NCBI RefSeq assembly: GCF_000143885.2
Contig: NC_018581.1
Location: forward strand, 5,022,001-5,086,000
Length of the DNA: 64,000 nucleotides
Source of the DNA: Gordonia sp. KTR9
Lineage (GTDB): Bacteria; Actinomycetota; Actinomycetes; Mycobacteriales; Mycobacteriaceae
Reading direction: 5' to 3'
Numbering within the stretch: position 1 is the stretch's first letter; each line of letters begins with the position of its first letter. The notes beneath the pieces are model-generated. The model saw only the letters and a list, made by a program, of their open reading frames with translations. It was not told where the DNA came from and made no database searches. The position numbers and the translations under genes were made by a program. Positions 8,489 to 17,318 of the stretch are shown piece after piece.

Positions 8489-9400
8489 TCAGGCGGGCCG
8501 ACGCACCATGTGCGCGTAGCCCTCCCACACCGAGGCGTAGTGCGGCCGCCAGCCGGCGGCCGACCGAAACCGCTTGTTGGACACCCGGAGCGAGCGCGTC
8601 AGCGACGTGGTGCGTTCGCCGAGCAGGAGCGCGGCACGACCCGGGCCGGTCACGACCGGATGCCTGCCGACCGCACCGGCCAGGGCCGCGGTGTGATCCC
8701 GCTTGGTGACCGGCAGATCGTCGACGATGTTGTATGTGCCGGAATCGGTCCGGAGTGCGGATACCACGGCGTCGGCGGCGTCGGCGAGATGGATCGAGGA
8801 GACGTAGGCGCCGGGCCGGCCCGCCCGGAACCCGATCCGACGCCGCGCGAGCGCCACGAGTTGCTCGCTGTGGGCGGCGCCGATGCCGTAGAACAGCCCG
8901 AACCGCAGCACCACACCGACACCGCCGGAACCGGTGAAACGACGGGCCGACTCCTCCGCGGCGTGATTGCCCACCGCGATCGGGTAGTTGTCGACCGGGG
9001 ACTCCTCGTCGATCCACCGATCACCGGCATCGGCGTAGATCATGGCGACCGACTCCTGCAGTACCCGCGGTACGCCGGCGGCGATGGCCGCATCGACCAC
9101 CGCCGCGGAGCCGTCCCGCCGGATCCGGTGACACTCCGCCCACGCCGACTTCCGGATGAACGACGTCGTTCCCGGCAAGGCCGACGCGAGATTGACGACC
9201 GCGGCGCAGCCGTCGAAGTTCTCGGCGAGGCCGTCCCGATCGAACAACGAGACGCGGACCGGTGTGGCACCGTGGGCGCGCAGCGCTGCGGCGGCGACAT
9301 CCGAGCGCGCCAGAGCGCGCACGTCGTGTCCCGCGGCGACCAACGCGGGCACCGCGTATCCCCCGATGGCCCCCGTGCCGCCGGTCACGAATACCCGCAT
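8489..9400 (-). CDS. NAD(P)-dependent epimerase/dehydratase (extended SDR)
   Basis: 303 residues with an N-terminal Rossmann fold, MRVFVTGGTGAIGGYAVPAL, the TGxxGxxG motif of extended SDRs. The central part has VNLASALPG and ESVAMIYADAG; the Tyr in the latter may be the catalytic one, but the usual YxxxK is not clear because a Lys does not follow at +4. Members of this group act on nucleotide sugars, flavanone-like ketones or electron-carrier adducts, so no substrate is assigned. It is transcribed toward the allophanate hydrolase gene and ends immediately beside it, with no gap for a separate terminator. Confidence 0.7.
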   Translation of the reverse strand: MRVFVTGGTGAIGGYAVPALVAAGHDVRALARSDVAAAALRAHGATPVRVSLFDRDGLAENFDGCAAVVNLASALPGTTSFIRKSAWAECHRIRRDGSAAVVDAAIAAGVPRVLQESVAMIYADAGDRWIDEESPVDNYPIAVGNHAAEESARRFTGSGGVGVVLRFGLFYGIGAAHSEQLVALARRRIGFRAGRPGAYVSSIHLADAADAVVSALRTDSGTYNIVDDLPVTKRDHTAALAGAVGRHPVVTGPGRAALLLGERTTSLTRSLRVSNKRFRSAAGWRPHYASVWEGYAHMVRRPA

Positions 9401-9418
9401 GCGTCGAGAGTATCCCGG

Positions 9419-9465
9419 ATCAGGTTGCGCTTTGTCCCGGTTACCGGGACAAAAGGCAACCTGAT
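9419..9465. terminator. 47-nt inverted repeat, probable terminator or processing hairpin
   Basis: Arms starting ATCAGGTTGC and ending GCAACCTGAT pair over 23 positions, with a two-base mismatch, around GTCCCGGTTACCGGGAC. It lies between two minus-strand genes, after the membrane hydroxylase stop and just before the epimerase start. No U-run follows in the minus direction, so it may be a non-canonical actinobacterial terminator. Confidence 0.55.
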
Positions 9466-9478
9466 TGGGGTTCTCCGG

Positions 9479-10243
9479 TCAGTCCGCTGTCCGCGAGAGC
9501 GCGTGCAGATCCTTTGCCGTGGGCGACTTCTCGACCGTCTCGGGGTCGGGGTAGGTGCGCAACAACCGGTCGGCGGTCCCGGCCGTCGTGACCGCGAACC
9601 AGTAGTGCTCGTTGCGGTAGTGGTGGAAGCGGTGATTCCGCCACAACCGGCGATAGTATGCGTGACGCGGCCGGTAGTCGGAGTGGATCAGATAGTGCGT
9701 CCACTCGTAGACCAGGCCGATCGCGGCGAGCGTCGCCATGAAGGTGAGACCGCGTTCGGCAGTGGCGAATACGACGAGACCCACCGCGACAGCTGCCAGG
9801 ACGACCGCGACCAGTACCTGCCACGGGATGAACACCAGCGGGATGTTCCTGGGATCCGAATGGTGTTCCCGATGCTTGCGCGCCACCAGCGGGTCGATGG
9901 TGATCGGACCAACCCGCTTAGGTCGCCAATGCAGGACGAAGACGTGGATCAGCCATTCCACCAGCGGGAAGCTCGCGATCATCACCACGGGAACCAGCAG
10001 ATCGGCAATCCCCCATCCGCCCAACCATGTTCGCGCCGTGACCGAGGCCGCGAGGAAGGCGCCGATCATCCATGGCGACGGATGCCGGAGGAACTCGACG
10101 AATGCGTCGCGCAGACTCGTCGTCCGCCGTGACCGCATCCGCCGCTCCTCGGCCGCCACCTGCCTGCGTGCCCTGGCGTCGATGTCATCGCCGGGTGGGT
10201 CGCCGCGGTGTGGGTCGTCGTTGCGCATCTCGTGGGCAGACAT
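9479..10243 (-). CDS. Sterol desaturase / fatty acid hydroxylase superfamily membrane protein
   Basis: 254 residues. A basic N-terminal tail of about 40 residues precedes four hydrophobic segments. The eight-histidine di-iron motif set is present: EWLIHVFVLH, KHREHHSDP, EWTHYLIHSD and NHRFHHYRNEHYW. The superfamily performs O2-dependent hydroxylation or desaturation of sterols, carotenoids or fatty acyl groups in the membrane. The ATG overlaps the stop of the upstream FadR-like regulator by one base (TGATG), so both are co-translated, linking the enzyme to a lipid-responsive regulator by context. Substrate is unknown; acyl-lipid hydroxylation is a guess from the context. Confidence 0.82.
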   Translation of the reverse strand: MSAHEMRNDDPHRGDPPGDDIDARARRQVAAEERRMRSRRTTSLRDAFVEFLRHPSPWMIGAFLAASVTARTWLGGWGIADLLVPVVMIASFPLVEWLIHVFVLHWRPKRVGPITIDPLVARKHREHHSDPRNIPLVFIPWQVLVAVVLAAVAVGLVVFATAERGLTFMATLAAIGLVYEWTHYLIHSDYRPRHAYYRRLWRNHRFHHYRNEHYWFAVTTAGTADRLLRTYPDPETVEKSPTAKDLHALSRTAD

Positions 10244-10986
10244 CAGCTCTCCTGTCCGGCGTCGGACTCGGCGTCCTCGAGTGCTCGACAGAGGTCGAGC
10301 AGAGCCGCGGTCGCGGGCGTGAGGAGTTCACGGGCCGCGGCCTCGGCGCGTTCGGGATCATGGGTCGCGACCGCGTCGACGACCGCGCGATAACCGTCGA
10401 TGTTCCCGACCTCGGGCTCCAACATCGACGCGAGCGCGGGAACCGCCGGCTCATACGCGGCGCGGAGCGAGTTGTACATGAGCCGGAAGGCGATGGAGTC
10501 GGCCGCGTCGACGACCGTGCTCCAGAACTCGAGAGCCGCGACCTGCTGTCCGACCGGGTCCGGCTCGGCGGCCAGATCGGCGAGGACCGCCGCCAGACGT
10601 GCGATGTGATCGTCGGTCGCCCGCCTCGCCGCGAGGCCCGCGACGTCCGGGCCGATCGCGGCGCGCGCCTCGACGATCGAGCGCGCGACACTCGGCACCA
10701 GTGCACCACCCCGGATCAGCAATCGCGGCAGCAGATCGAGGCCCCCCGTCCGGGCTATGTCCTGGACTCGCGCACCGTCGCCCTGGCGGATCGAGACCAG
10801 TCCCGCCGCCGCCACCCGTTTGAGGGCCTCCCGCACGGTGGGTCGCGAGACGCCGAGGATGCGCGCGAGCTCACGTTCGCTGGGCAGGGCCTCCCCGGCC
10901 GGCAGATCACCGGACAACACGCCTTCGACGATCTGACCGAAGACGATCTCGGGTGCGCTCTGCTGCGTCACCGGTTCGAAAGGCAT
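10243..10986 (-). CDS. FadR-like GntR transcriptional regulator
   Basis: 247 residues starting at MPFEPVTQQSAPE; an in-frame upstream extension to 11097 is basic, unlike the family and overlaps the divergent gene, so it was rejected. Residues about 13-75 are the GntR winged helix (QIVEGVLSGDLPAGEALPSE, LARILGVSRPTVREALKRV). The FCD domain follows with EARAAIGPDVAGLAA and a C-terminal YRAVVDAVATHDPERAEAA. The FadR/VanR operator pattern TGGTnnnACCA occurs once (11023-11033), between this gene and the divergent PPOX gene, suggesting autoregulation and control of both. It is translationally coupled to the membrane hydroxylase. Confidence 0.85.
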   Translation of the reverse strand: MPFEPVTQQSAPEIVFGQIVEGVLSGDLPAGEALPSERELARILGVSRPTVREALKRVAAAGLVSIRQGDGARVQDIARTGGLDLLPRLLIRGGALVPSVARSIVEARAAIGPDVAGLAARRATDDHIARLAAVLADLAAEPDPVGQQVAALEFWSTVVDAADSIAFRLMYNSLRAAYEPAVPALASMLEPEVGNIDGYRAVVDAVATHDPERAEAAARELLTPATAALLDLCRALEDAESDAGQES

Positions 10987-11022
10987 GGTCGAACCGTAGA
11001 CGCGAGCGGCCTGGTGGTCAAG

Positions 11023-11033
11023 TGGTCTTACCA
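11023..11033. promoter_or_regulatory. FadR/GntR-type operator candidate TGGTCTTACCA
   Basis: Palindrome TGGT-CTT-ACCA in the divergent promoter region between the GntR/FadR gene (start 10986) and the PPOX gene (start 11079). The half-site TGGT/ACCA matches operators of the FadR subgroup of GntR regulators. Confidence 0.45.
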
Positions 11034-11078
11034 ATATTCCCGGCGGAATCAACCGCGACGTTCGTCGTTGTACCCAGC

Positions 11079-11525
11079 ATGAGCGAAGCCACCGCAACCT
11101 CTGCCGACACGCTGACCGCCGACGACCTCGAGTTCCTGGCCCGCCCCCTTCTCGGCTTCTTCTCGACCGCGAGCGGCCCGACGCCCCCGCAACCGCGGCC
11201 GGTCTGGTTCGAAGCGACCCCGGACGGTGAGATCCAGATCTTCACCGGCCCCGATTCGATCAAAGTCCGCCGCCTCGCCGACGACCCGCGCGCGTCGATC
11301 GTGGTCGCGTCCCCGGTCGAGGAACGCGAGCGCTGGATCTCCCTGTCCGGTCCCGCCCGCGTCGAGACCGACGGTACGGCCGCACGTGAACTCGCGGCCC
11401 GACTCGCCGACCGCTACTGGGACCTCGACGACCCCACCCGCGCACAGGATCTCGCCGAGATCCTCGCCGACGACTGGGTGCGGATCGTCATCCGGCCGGA
11501 GAAGATCCGGCGACTCAGCTTCTGA
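11079..11525 (+). CDS. Pyridoxamine-phosphate-oxidase-fold flavin/F420-binding protein
   Basis: 148 residues with the split beta-barrel fold of the PPOX/FDR superfamily: FLARPLLGFFSTAS, PRPVWFEATPDGEIQIFTG, SIKVRRLADDPRASIVVASP, and a late VRIVIRPEKIRRLSF strand typical of mycobacterial F420- or heme/biliverdin-binding members (TIGR03618-like). Such proteins reduce or sequester enones, quinones or tetrapyrroles in the cytoplasm. The start ATG was preferred to an in-frame upstream ATG at 10953 because the extension would cross the regulator gene. It is divergent from the FadR-like regulator and may be its target. Confidence 0.75.
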   Translation: MSEATATSADTLTADDLEFLARPLLGFFSTASGPTPPQPRPVWFEATPDGEIQIFTGPDSIKVRRLADDPRASIVVASPVEERERWISLSGPARVETDGTAARELAARLADRYWDLDDPTRAQDLAEILADDWVRIVIRPEKIRRLSF

Positions 11526-11564
11526 CGGCGGTCGGGCCCGACTCCCAGGCCGACGGGCCGCGGC

Positions 11565-13019
11565 TCAACGCAGCTGATCGAGCAGCCGCAGCCACACCTC
11601 GCTGATGGTCGGATACGACGGAACCGCGTGCCACAGCCGCGACAGCGGGACCTCACCGACGATCGCAACCGTCGCCGAATGCACGAGTTCCGCGGTCTGC
11701 GACCCCACGAACGTGGCACCGACGAGGACGTCGCGGCTCACGTCGACGACGAGACAGGCGTGGCCCGAGTACTCGGGATCGGCCAGATACGACCCCGCCA
11801 CCGAGATGTCCCCGTCGGCGATCCGCACGTCGATGCCGGCGTCTTTCGCCTGCTTCTCGGTCAGCCCGACCGACGCGACCTCCGGCCGGGTGAACACCAC
11901 CTGCGGTACGGCACCGTGATCCGACGTGGCGACGTATCGCGGGCCGTCGAGGTCGCGGCCCTGTGCGCGCGCGGCGATCACGTCCCCGGCCACCCGCGCC
12001 TGATACTTACCCATGTGTGTCAACGCATTCCGGCCGTTGACGTCACCCACCGCGTACAGCCACGGACGACCTGTCACCGTCAGGTGGTCGTCGACTCGCA
12101 GCGGGCCGCCAGCCTCCAGGCCCACCGATTCCAGACCGAGATCCCGCGTCGCGGGCGATCGTCCCGCGGCGACCAGGATCTCGTCGACGACCAGTCGGCC
12201 GGCGCCGTCCCCGGCGAGCTCGACGGTCGCGGGTCCGCCGTGGACGCGTCCGTAGCCGGTGTCGGCGACGCCGGGCCGGTCGACGGACTCGATCGTCGTA
12301 CCGAACCGGATGTCGACGCCGCGAGCGGTGAACGAGTCCGCGGCCCGACGCGCGACGAACGGCTCCATCTTGGGCAGTAACCGGTCACCCCGGATGGCCA
12401 TCACGACCTGACGCGCCCCCAGGTCGAGCAACCAGGTCACTGCCTCGCAGGCCACCACTCCGCCGCCCAGGACGAGGACACGATCCGGTACCTCGACGAG
12501 GTTGGTCGCGTCGCGGGAGGTCCACGGGAGTGCGTCGGCCAGACCAGGTGTCGGCGGGATCGACGCCGTGCTCCCGGTCGCGACGACCACCGCCTCGCGC
12601 GCCGTCAGCACCGTGTCGCCCACGGTCACCTGCCGCTCACCCGTGATGCGGCCGTGTCCGCGGATCACCTCGATCCCCGCACCCTCGGCCCACCTGACCT
12701 GCCCCGTATCGTCATGGGTGGCACCGGGCCCGTCACGGCGCCCGGTCACGGTGTCGCGCCAGCCGAGGACTCCGGCGGCGTCGGGCAGGTCCCCGCTCAC
12801 GCGTTCACGCGCGCCCGCCAGCGCACGTGCTTCCGCCAGCGCGGACCCGGGACCCAGCAACGCCTTGCTCGGCATACACGCCCAGTACGAGCATTCACCG
12901 CCCATGAGCTCGTGCTCGATGACGACAGCGGTTCGATCACTGCCCCGGATCGCGTAATCGGCGACGTTCTCGCCCACCGGACCGCCGCCGATAACGACGA
13001 CATCGAAGGTTGACTCCAT
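11565..13019 (-). CDS. FAD-dependent pyridine nucleotide-disulfide oxidoreductase
   Basis: 484 residues. FAD site VVIGGGPVGENVADYA at the N-terminus, redox-active disulfide in GGECSYWACMPSKALL (two Cys five apart), NAD(P) site VLVLGGGVVACEAV around residue 180, second FAD contact YAVGDVNGRNALTHMG, and a dimerisation domain to the end. The usual C-terminal HxxPT(x)SE reads HAVPSYPTISE, so the catalytic His/Glu pair is kept with an insertion. The GGECSYWACMPSK form belongs to an actinobacterial subgroup related to mercuric and dihydrolipoamide reductases whose substrates are mostly unproven. No mercury or lipoamide genes are adjacent, so a general thiol/quinone reductase role is all that can be said. 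Confidence 0.82.
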   Translation of the reverse strand: MESTFDVVVIGGGPVGENVADYAIRGSDRTAVVIEHELMGGECSYWACMPSKALLGPGSALAEARALAGARERVSGDLPDAAGVLGWRDTVTGRRDGPGATHDDTGQVRWAEGAGIEVIRGHGRITGERQVTVGDTVLTAREAVVVATGSTASIPPTPGLADALPWTSRDATNLVEVPDRVLVLGGGVVACEAVTWLLDLGARQVVMAIRGDRLLPKMEPFVARRAADSFTARGVDIRFGTTIESVDRPGVADTGYGRVHGGPATVELAGDGAGRLVVDEILVAAGRSPATRDLGLESVGLEAGGPLRVDDHLTVTGRPWLYAVGDVNGRNALTHMGKYQARVAGDVIAARAQGRDLDGPRYVATSDHGAVPQVVFTRPEVASVGLTEKQAKDAGIDVRIADGDISVAGSYLADPEYSGHACLVVDVSRDVLVGATFVGSQTAELVHSATVAIVGEVPLSRLWHAVPSYPTISEVWLRLLDQLR

Positions 13020-13138
13020 CGGTTCAGGGTAGGTGGGATGCGTGCCCGCGGTCGGCGAGTATGCCGACACCACGTCTCGAGTTTCGCCCACGGCAGATGC
13101 GGCTGACGAATATCTGATCCGGTGACAGGATGGAGCGC

Positions 13139-15127
13139 GTGACCGCATCGAATACTGACCTCAACTCCGGACTCGACCTCGAGTGGGTCGACGATTCTGT
13201 CCGCATCCAGGACGATCTGTTCGCCCACGTGAACGGTAAGTGGCTCGAGTCGCATGCCATCCCGGAAGACCGCTCGGTCGACGGCGCGTTCCATGTGCTC
13301 CGCGACAATTCCGAGGAGAACGTGCGCGACATCATCACCGAATGCGCGGCGTCGAACCCGGAGAGCGGCTCCGACGAGCAGAAGATCGGCGACCTGTACG
13401 CCTCGTTCATGGACACCGACCACATCGAGGCCCTCGGGATCGGCCCGATCACCGGCGAACTGGAGAAGATCGCGGCCATCGACTCCGTCGAGGCGCTCGC
13501 CCGGCGGATCGGCCGGCTCCAGCGGCACGGCACGGGTGGCCTGTTCGGCTATTACGTGGACACCGATGCCAAGCAGTCCGACCGTTACCTCGTGCACCTG
13601 ACGCAGTCGGGCCTCGGACTGCCCGACGAGTCCTACTACCGGGAGGACAAGCACGCCGACACCAGGACGGCATACGTCGCACACGTCGAGCGCATGTTCG
13701 CGCTGGCCGGATTCGACGACGCCGCTGCTCGGGCAGCGGCGATCCTCGACCTCGAGACAGCGATCGCCGGCCGGCACTGGGACGTGGTTCGGCGACGCGA
13801 TGCCGAGCTCACCTACAACCTCATGTCGTTGGACGAGTTGACCGCCACGGCAGCGGGATTCCCGTTCGCGGAGTGGTTCGGCGGCCTGGGCACCAGCGGC
13901 GACGCCACCTTCGCCGAGGTGGTCGTCGCGCAGCCGTCCTTCGTGTCGGGCGTCGGCGAACTCGTCGCCGAGCGCCCGCTGGACGAATGGAAGACCTGGC
14001 TGACCTGGCGCCTGCTGCGCTCCGCGGCACCGTATCTGTCCTCGCCGTTCGTCGACGAGAACTTCGACTTCTACGGCCGCACCCTGACCGGCGCGGAGAC
14101 GAACCGTGACCGGTGGAAGCGGGGCGTCGGGTTCGTCGAGGGCGCGATGGGCTTCGCGGTCGGCAAACTCTATGTGGCCAAGCACTTCCCACCCGAGGCC
14201 AAGGCGCGGATGGACGAGCTGATCGCCAACTTGGTGGAGGCCTACCGCCGCAACATCTCCGACCTGCCGTGGATGACGCCGGAAACCCGGGAGCGGGCCC
14301 TCGTCAAACTCGGCAAGTTCAACCCGAAGATCGGCTATCCGGCCAAGTGGCGAGACTACAGTTCGTTGACCGTCGACCGTGGCGACCTCATCGGGAACGT
14401 GGCACGCGCCTCGTCGTTCGAGCAGGATCGCGAGTTCGCCAAGATCGGCGCGCCCGTCGACCGTGACGAGTGGTTCATGACCCCGCAGACGGTCAACGCC
14501 TACTACAACCCCGGCATGAACGAGATCGTGTTCCCGGCCGCGATCCTGCAGCCGCCCTTCTTCGACCCCGACGCCGACGACGCGGTCAACTACGGCGGCA
14601 TCGGCGCGGTCATCGGGCACGAGATCGGGCACGGCTTCGACGACCAGGGCGCCAAGTACGACGGCGACGGCAACCTCGTCGACTGGTGGACCGACACCGA
14701 CCGCACCGAGTTCTCCTCGCGGACACGCAAACTCATCGACCAGTACGGGGAGTTCACGCCGACCGGGCTCGATCCCGAGCACAAGGTCAACGGCGACTTC
14801 ACCATCGGCGAGAACATCGGCGACCTCGGCGGGTTGTCGATCGCTCTCGTCGCGTATCAGATCGCGACCGAGGGCGCCGGCTCCGAGCCACCGGTCATCG
14901 ACGGCCTGACCGGGACGCAGCGGGTGTTCTACAGCTGGGCGCAGATCTGGCGGACCAAGACCCGTGACGCCGAAGCCATCCGGCGCCTCTCGATCGACCC
15001 GCACTCACCGCCGGAGTTCCGCTGCAACGGCGTCGTCCGCAACATGGACGCGTTCTACGACGCCTTCGACGTCGAGCCGGGGGACGCGCTGTATCTCGAC
15101 CCGGCCGAGCGCGTGCGGATCTGGTGA
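13139..15127 (+). CDS. M13-family zinc metallopeptidase (neprilysin/Zmp1-like)
   Basis: 662 residues, the normal length for bacterial M13 peptidases. The N-terminal signature QDDLFAHVNGKWLESHAIP is followed by a long helical cap. The zinc site is GHEIGHGFDDQGA (His about 494 and 498, catalytic Glu between) with the third ligand in ENIGDLGGL (Glu about 558); NAYYNP binds the substrate backbone. No signal peptide or membrane anchor is visible, as in mycobacterial Zmp1 (Rv0198c), so secretion would need another route. GTG 13139 was chosen for the AGGA/GGAG Shine-Dalgarno at 13127-13135; an ATG at 13130 lacks a spaced site. The stop overlaps the K+ channel start (GTGA). Confidence 0.9.
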   Translation: MTASNTDLNSGLDLEWVDDSVRIQDDLFAHVNGKWLESHAIPEDRSVDGAFHVLRDNSEENVRDIITECAASNPESGSDEQKIGDLYASFMDTDHIEALGIGPITGELEKIAAIDSVEALARRIGRLQRHGTGGLFGYYVDTDAKQSDRYLVHLTQSGLGLPDESYYREDKHADTRTAYVAHVERMFALAGFDDAAARAAAILDLETAIAGRHWDVVRRRDAELTYNLMSLDELTATAAGFPFAEWFGGLGTSGDATFAEVVVAQPSFVSGVGELVAERPLDEWKTWLTWRLLRSAAPYLSSPFVDENFDFYGRTLTGAETNRDRWKRGVGFVEGAMGFAVGKLYVAKHFPPEAKARMDELIANLVEAYRRNISDLPWMTPETRERALVKLGKFNPKIGYPAKWRDYSSLTVDRGDLIGNVARASSFEQDREFAKIGAPVDRDEWFMTPQTVNAYYNPGMNEIVFPAAILQPPFFDPDADDAVNYGGIGAVIGHEIGHGFDDQGAKYDGDGNLVDWWTDTDRTEFSSRTRKLIDQYGEFTPTGLDPEHKVNGDFTIGENIGDLGGLSIALVAYQIATEGAGSEPPVIDGLTGTQRVFYSWAQIWRTKTRDAEAIRRLSIDPHSPPEFRCNGVVRNMDAFYDAFDVEPGDALYLDPAERVRIW

Positions 15128-15693
15128 ACGACGTTCCCGGCGGCACAGGTCCGCGAGACACGCCTGCGCCGGGCACGGCCGCATCACTGGGTCTGGTGCG
15201 GGGGCGCGATCTCACGGTCGCCCTGCTGCGGCCGATCGGCGCGGCGGTCCTCCTGCTGACGGGTTATTTCCTGCTGCCCATCAACAAGGCCAGTGACGTC
15301 AACTACCTGGGTCTGATCATCGGTGCCGTGGCGTTGATCTGGTTCTGCGTCTGGGAGGTCCGCCGGTTCAGCCACTCGGACCGGCCGGTCGCGACCGCGA
15401 TGGAGATGCTCGTGGCACTGGCGAGCTTCTATATCGTCGTGTTCGCCACGACCTATTTCCTGTTCTCCGAGTACGACAACGGGAGTTTCAACGAGTCCCT
15501 GACTCGCGTCGATGCGCTGTACTTCTGTCTGACGGTCTTCACCACGACGGGGTTCGGCGACATCGCGCCGGACTCGCAGGGCGCCCGGGTCGCGGTGTCG
15601 ATCCAGATGGCCAGCACGCTGGTGCTGCTCGGACTGGGACTGCGGTTCCTCAACCTGCTGGTCAACGAGCGACGCCAGATCACCGTGCGGTGA
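15124..15693 (+). CDS. Two-TM potassium channel family protein
   Basis: 189 residues with four hydrophobic segments: two N-terminal helices (about 33-50 and 62-80), then a KcsA-like pair flanking the selectivity filter TVFTTTGFGDIAP. TTTGFGD is a good variant of the TVGYG filter. No RCK or other regulatory domain is attached, so it is a bare pore, probably a membrane homotetramer. The GTG overlaps the peptidase stop, so the two are co-translated although no functional link is obvious. The gene ends inside a long palindrome that probably terminates transcription from both sides. Confidence 0.85.
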   Translation: MNDVPGGTGPRDTPAPGTAASLGLVRGRDLTVALLRPIGAAVLLLTGYFLLPINKASDVNYLGLIIGAVALIWFCVWEVRRFSHSDRPVATAMEMLVALASFYIVVFATTYFLFSEYDNGSFNESLTRVDALYFCLTVFTTTGFGDIAPDSQGARVAVSIQMASTLVLLGLGLRFLNLLVNERRQITVR

Positions 15694-15706
15694 TCTGGCG
15701 TCGCTC
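15667..15706. terminator. Bidirectional terminator hairpin
   Basis: A 40-bp almost perfect palindrome: arms beginning GAGCGACGCCAGATCAC and ending GTGATCTGGCGTCGCTC with the inner CG pairs continuing to a two-base centre. It covers the last codons of the channel gene and lies 40 bp before the stop of the convergent alcohol dehydrogenase gene. Confidence 0.75.
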
Positions 15707-15745
15707 GCTCGCCCGCGGCGATTCCGTGGACCCTGGCCGGTCGGC

Positions 15746-16873
15746 TCAGTAGTCGTCGTCGCTGTAGACGATCATGCCGCGGATGTTGTTGCCCGCCAGC
15801 ATGTCGTCGTAGGCCTCGTTGATCTGATCGAGACGGTAGGTCTGGGTCACCAGGTCGTCGAGGTTGAGCTTGCCCGCCCGGTACTCGTTGAGCAGCGCCG
15901 GGACCTGCGTCCGGGGACTCGCGCCACCGAAGATCGCGCCCTGCACGCGCTTCTGCATGAGAGTGAGATCGAAGAGGTTCATCTGGGCGTCCATAGAGGC
16001 GAAGTTGCCCATGCCCACCACGACGACCTGTCCCGCCTTGCCCGTCAGTGCGAGGGCCGGGGCGATCATCGAGCCGTCGATCTCACCGACCGTCAGGATG
16101 GTGGTGTTGGCCATCTTGCCCCAGGTGATGTCGCCGATCGCCTCGAGCGCCTCCTCCATCGACGAGAAGGTGTGTGTGGCACCGAGCTTCTCGGCCATCT
16201 GCAGCTTGAACGGCACAGGGTCGACGGCGATGACGTTACGCGCGCCGGCCGCGGCCGCTCCCTGCACCGAGTTGATGCCCACGCCACCGATGCCCACGAT
16301 GACGACGGTGTCGCCGGCGTGGGTTCCGCCGATCTCGACAGCCGACCCCCATCCGGTGGCGACACCACAGCCGAGCAGCGCCGCTGCCTGGAGGGGGATG
16401 TCGTCTTCGATCTTGACCAGGGACGCCTGGTTGACGGTGATGTAGGGCGCGAACGTACCGAGCATGCACATCTGCACCAGGGGCACCCCGTCGTGCGTGT
16501 ACGCGCGGTTGGTGTCGTCGGCGATGGACAAACCGGTCAGCAGGCGCGCACCCTCGTCGCAGATGTTCTGCTGGCCGCGCGAGCACGGCTCACACGTGCC
16601 GCAGGCGGGGATGAACGCGGTGACGACGTGATCGCCTTCTTTGAGGCGGGTGACGCCCGGCCCCACCTTGGTCACGACACCGGCACCCTCGTGACCTCCG
16701 AGTACCGGCATGGGCGCCGGGCTGTCGCCGGTGCGCAGATGGTGATCCGAGTGGCACAGACCCGAGCTGACGAGTTTGACCTGGACTTCACCCGCGACCG
16801 GATCGCCGAGCTCGAACTCCTCGATCTTCCACTCTTCGCCCGGATTGCGCAGAACTGCACCTTTGGTCTTCAT
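15746..16873 (-). CDS. NDMA-type nicotinoprotein alcohol dehydrogenase (zinc MDR family)
   Basis: 375 residues of the medium-chain dehydrogenase family. Catalytic zinc ligands appear in GLCHSDHH, GGHEGAG and LLGCGVATGWGS; the structural zinc lobe is CGTCEPCSRGQQNIC. The coenzyme site GIGGVGINSVQGAAAAGA is followed by AVDPVPFKL. The full sequence pattern, including the insertion with MLGTFAPYITVNQASLVKIE, is that of the actinobacterial nicotinoprotein group assayed with N,N-dimethyl-4-nitrosoaniline, where NAD stays tightly bound and mycofactocin is the likely in vivo electron carrier. No mycofactocin genes are in this window. Physiological alcohols are unknown. Confidence 0.88.
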   Translation of the reverse strand: MKTKGAVLRNPGEEWKIEEFELGDPVAGEVQVKLVSSGLCHSDHHLRTGDSPAPMPVLGGHEGAGVVTKVGPGVTRLKEGDHVVTAFIPACGTCEPCSRGQQNICDEGARLLTGLSIADDTNRAYTHDGVPLVQMCMLGTFAPYITVNQASLVKIEDDIPLQAAALLGCGVATGWGSAVEIGGTHAGDTVVIVGIGGVGINSVQGAAAAGARNVIAVDPVPFKLQMAEKLGATHTFSSMEEALEAIGDITWGKMANTTILTVGEIDGSMIAPALALTGKAGQVVVVGMGNFASMDAQMNLFDLTLMQKRVQGAIFGGASPRTQVPALLNEYRAGKLNLDDLVTQTYRLDQINEAYDDMLAGNNIRGMIVYSDDDY

Positions 16874-17070
16874 TCGTGCTCCTTGCTCGTGCTACCCCGA
16901 TTCGGGGCGTCAGATATCGCCGTCTGCTTATGCGACGTAGATCACATGGTGGTCCACTGCCGACACTCTCGCAGGCGTTTCACTCGATCCATGGCACAGG
17001 ATTGGGGGTGACGTTCCAGCCTCTCGATACGGCGGGGCGCCAGAGGTCACCGGCGACCTCGGGTACGGCT

Positions 17071-17174
17071 GCACGGTCGACGACAAAAGCGCACAGTCGA
17101 CGATGTGGGCCGCACAGTCGACGAGAAAAGCCGCCCAGTCGACGACCTAAGGCGCACGGTCGACGACGCGGGGT
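17071..17174. repeat. Five tandem 21-bp repeats around GTCGAC in a 445-bp gene-free stretch
   Basis: Units start at 17071, 17091, 17112, 17133 and 17154, with consensus GC(A/C)C(A/G)GTCGACGA followed by a variable purine-rich tail. The period is 21 bp (first unit 20), two helical turns, so all palindromic GTCGAC cores face the same side. The rest of 16874-17318 holds the promoters of the alcohol dehydrogenase and R2lox genes and no convincing gene; a 61-codon minus-strand reading frame here just translates the repeat. Confidence 0.8.
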
Positions 17175-17318
17175 TCGGCGGCGGCGGCACCGACGGTCGA
17201 CCCGCGCACACCGGAAACCCTTTCCGGGGCAACAGAGTTGACCGATTTCGCGTCTCCGGATCGAGGAAGGGGTTAGCGTCGGGGTATTCCGATTCCGAAG
17301 TGTCTGGCTGGTGATCTC

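Noticed and set aside
12797..15004. A 735-codon minus-strand frame opposite the M13 peptidase
   Set aside because: Runs through both the flavoprotein start region and the peptidase gene; no start site or family pattern.
17071..17174. CRISPR-like array
   Set aside because: Repeats are contiguous 21-bp units without unique spacers and there are no cas genes in the window.
17047..17232. 61-codon minus-strand ORF with SSTVR peptide repeats
   Set aside because: It only translates the 21-bp DNA repeat; no ribosome-binding site or conserved flank.
17282..17287. GGGTAT as a SigF-type -10 element before R2lox
   Set aside because: No GTTT-like -35 at the required distance of about 16 bp.
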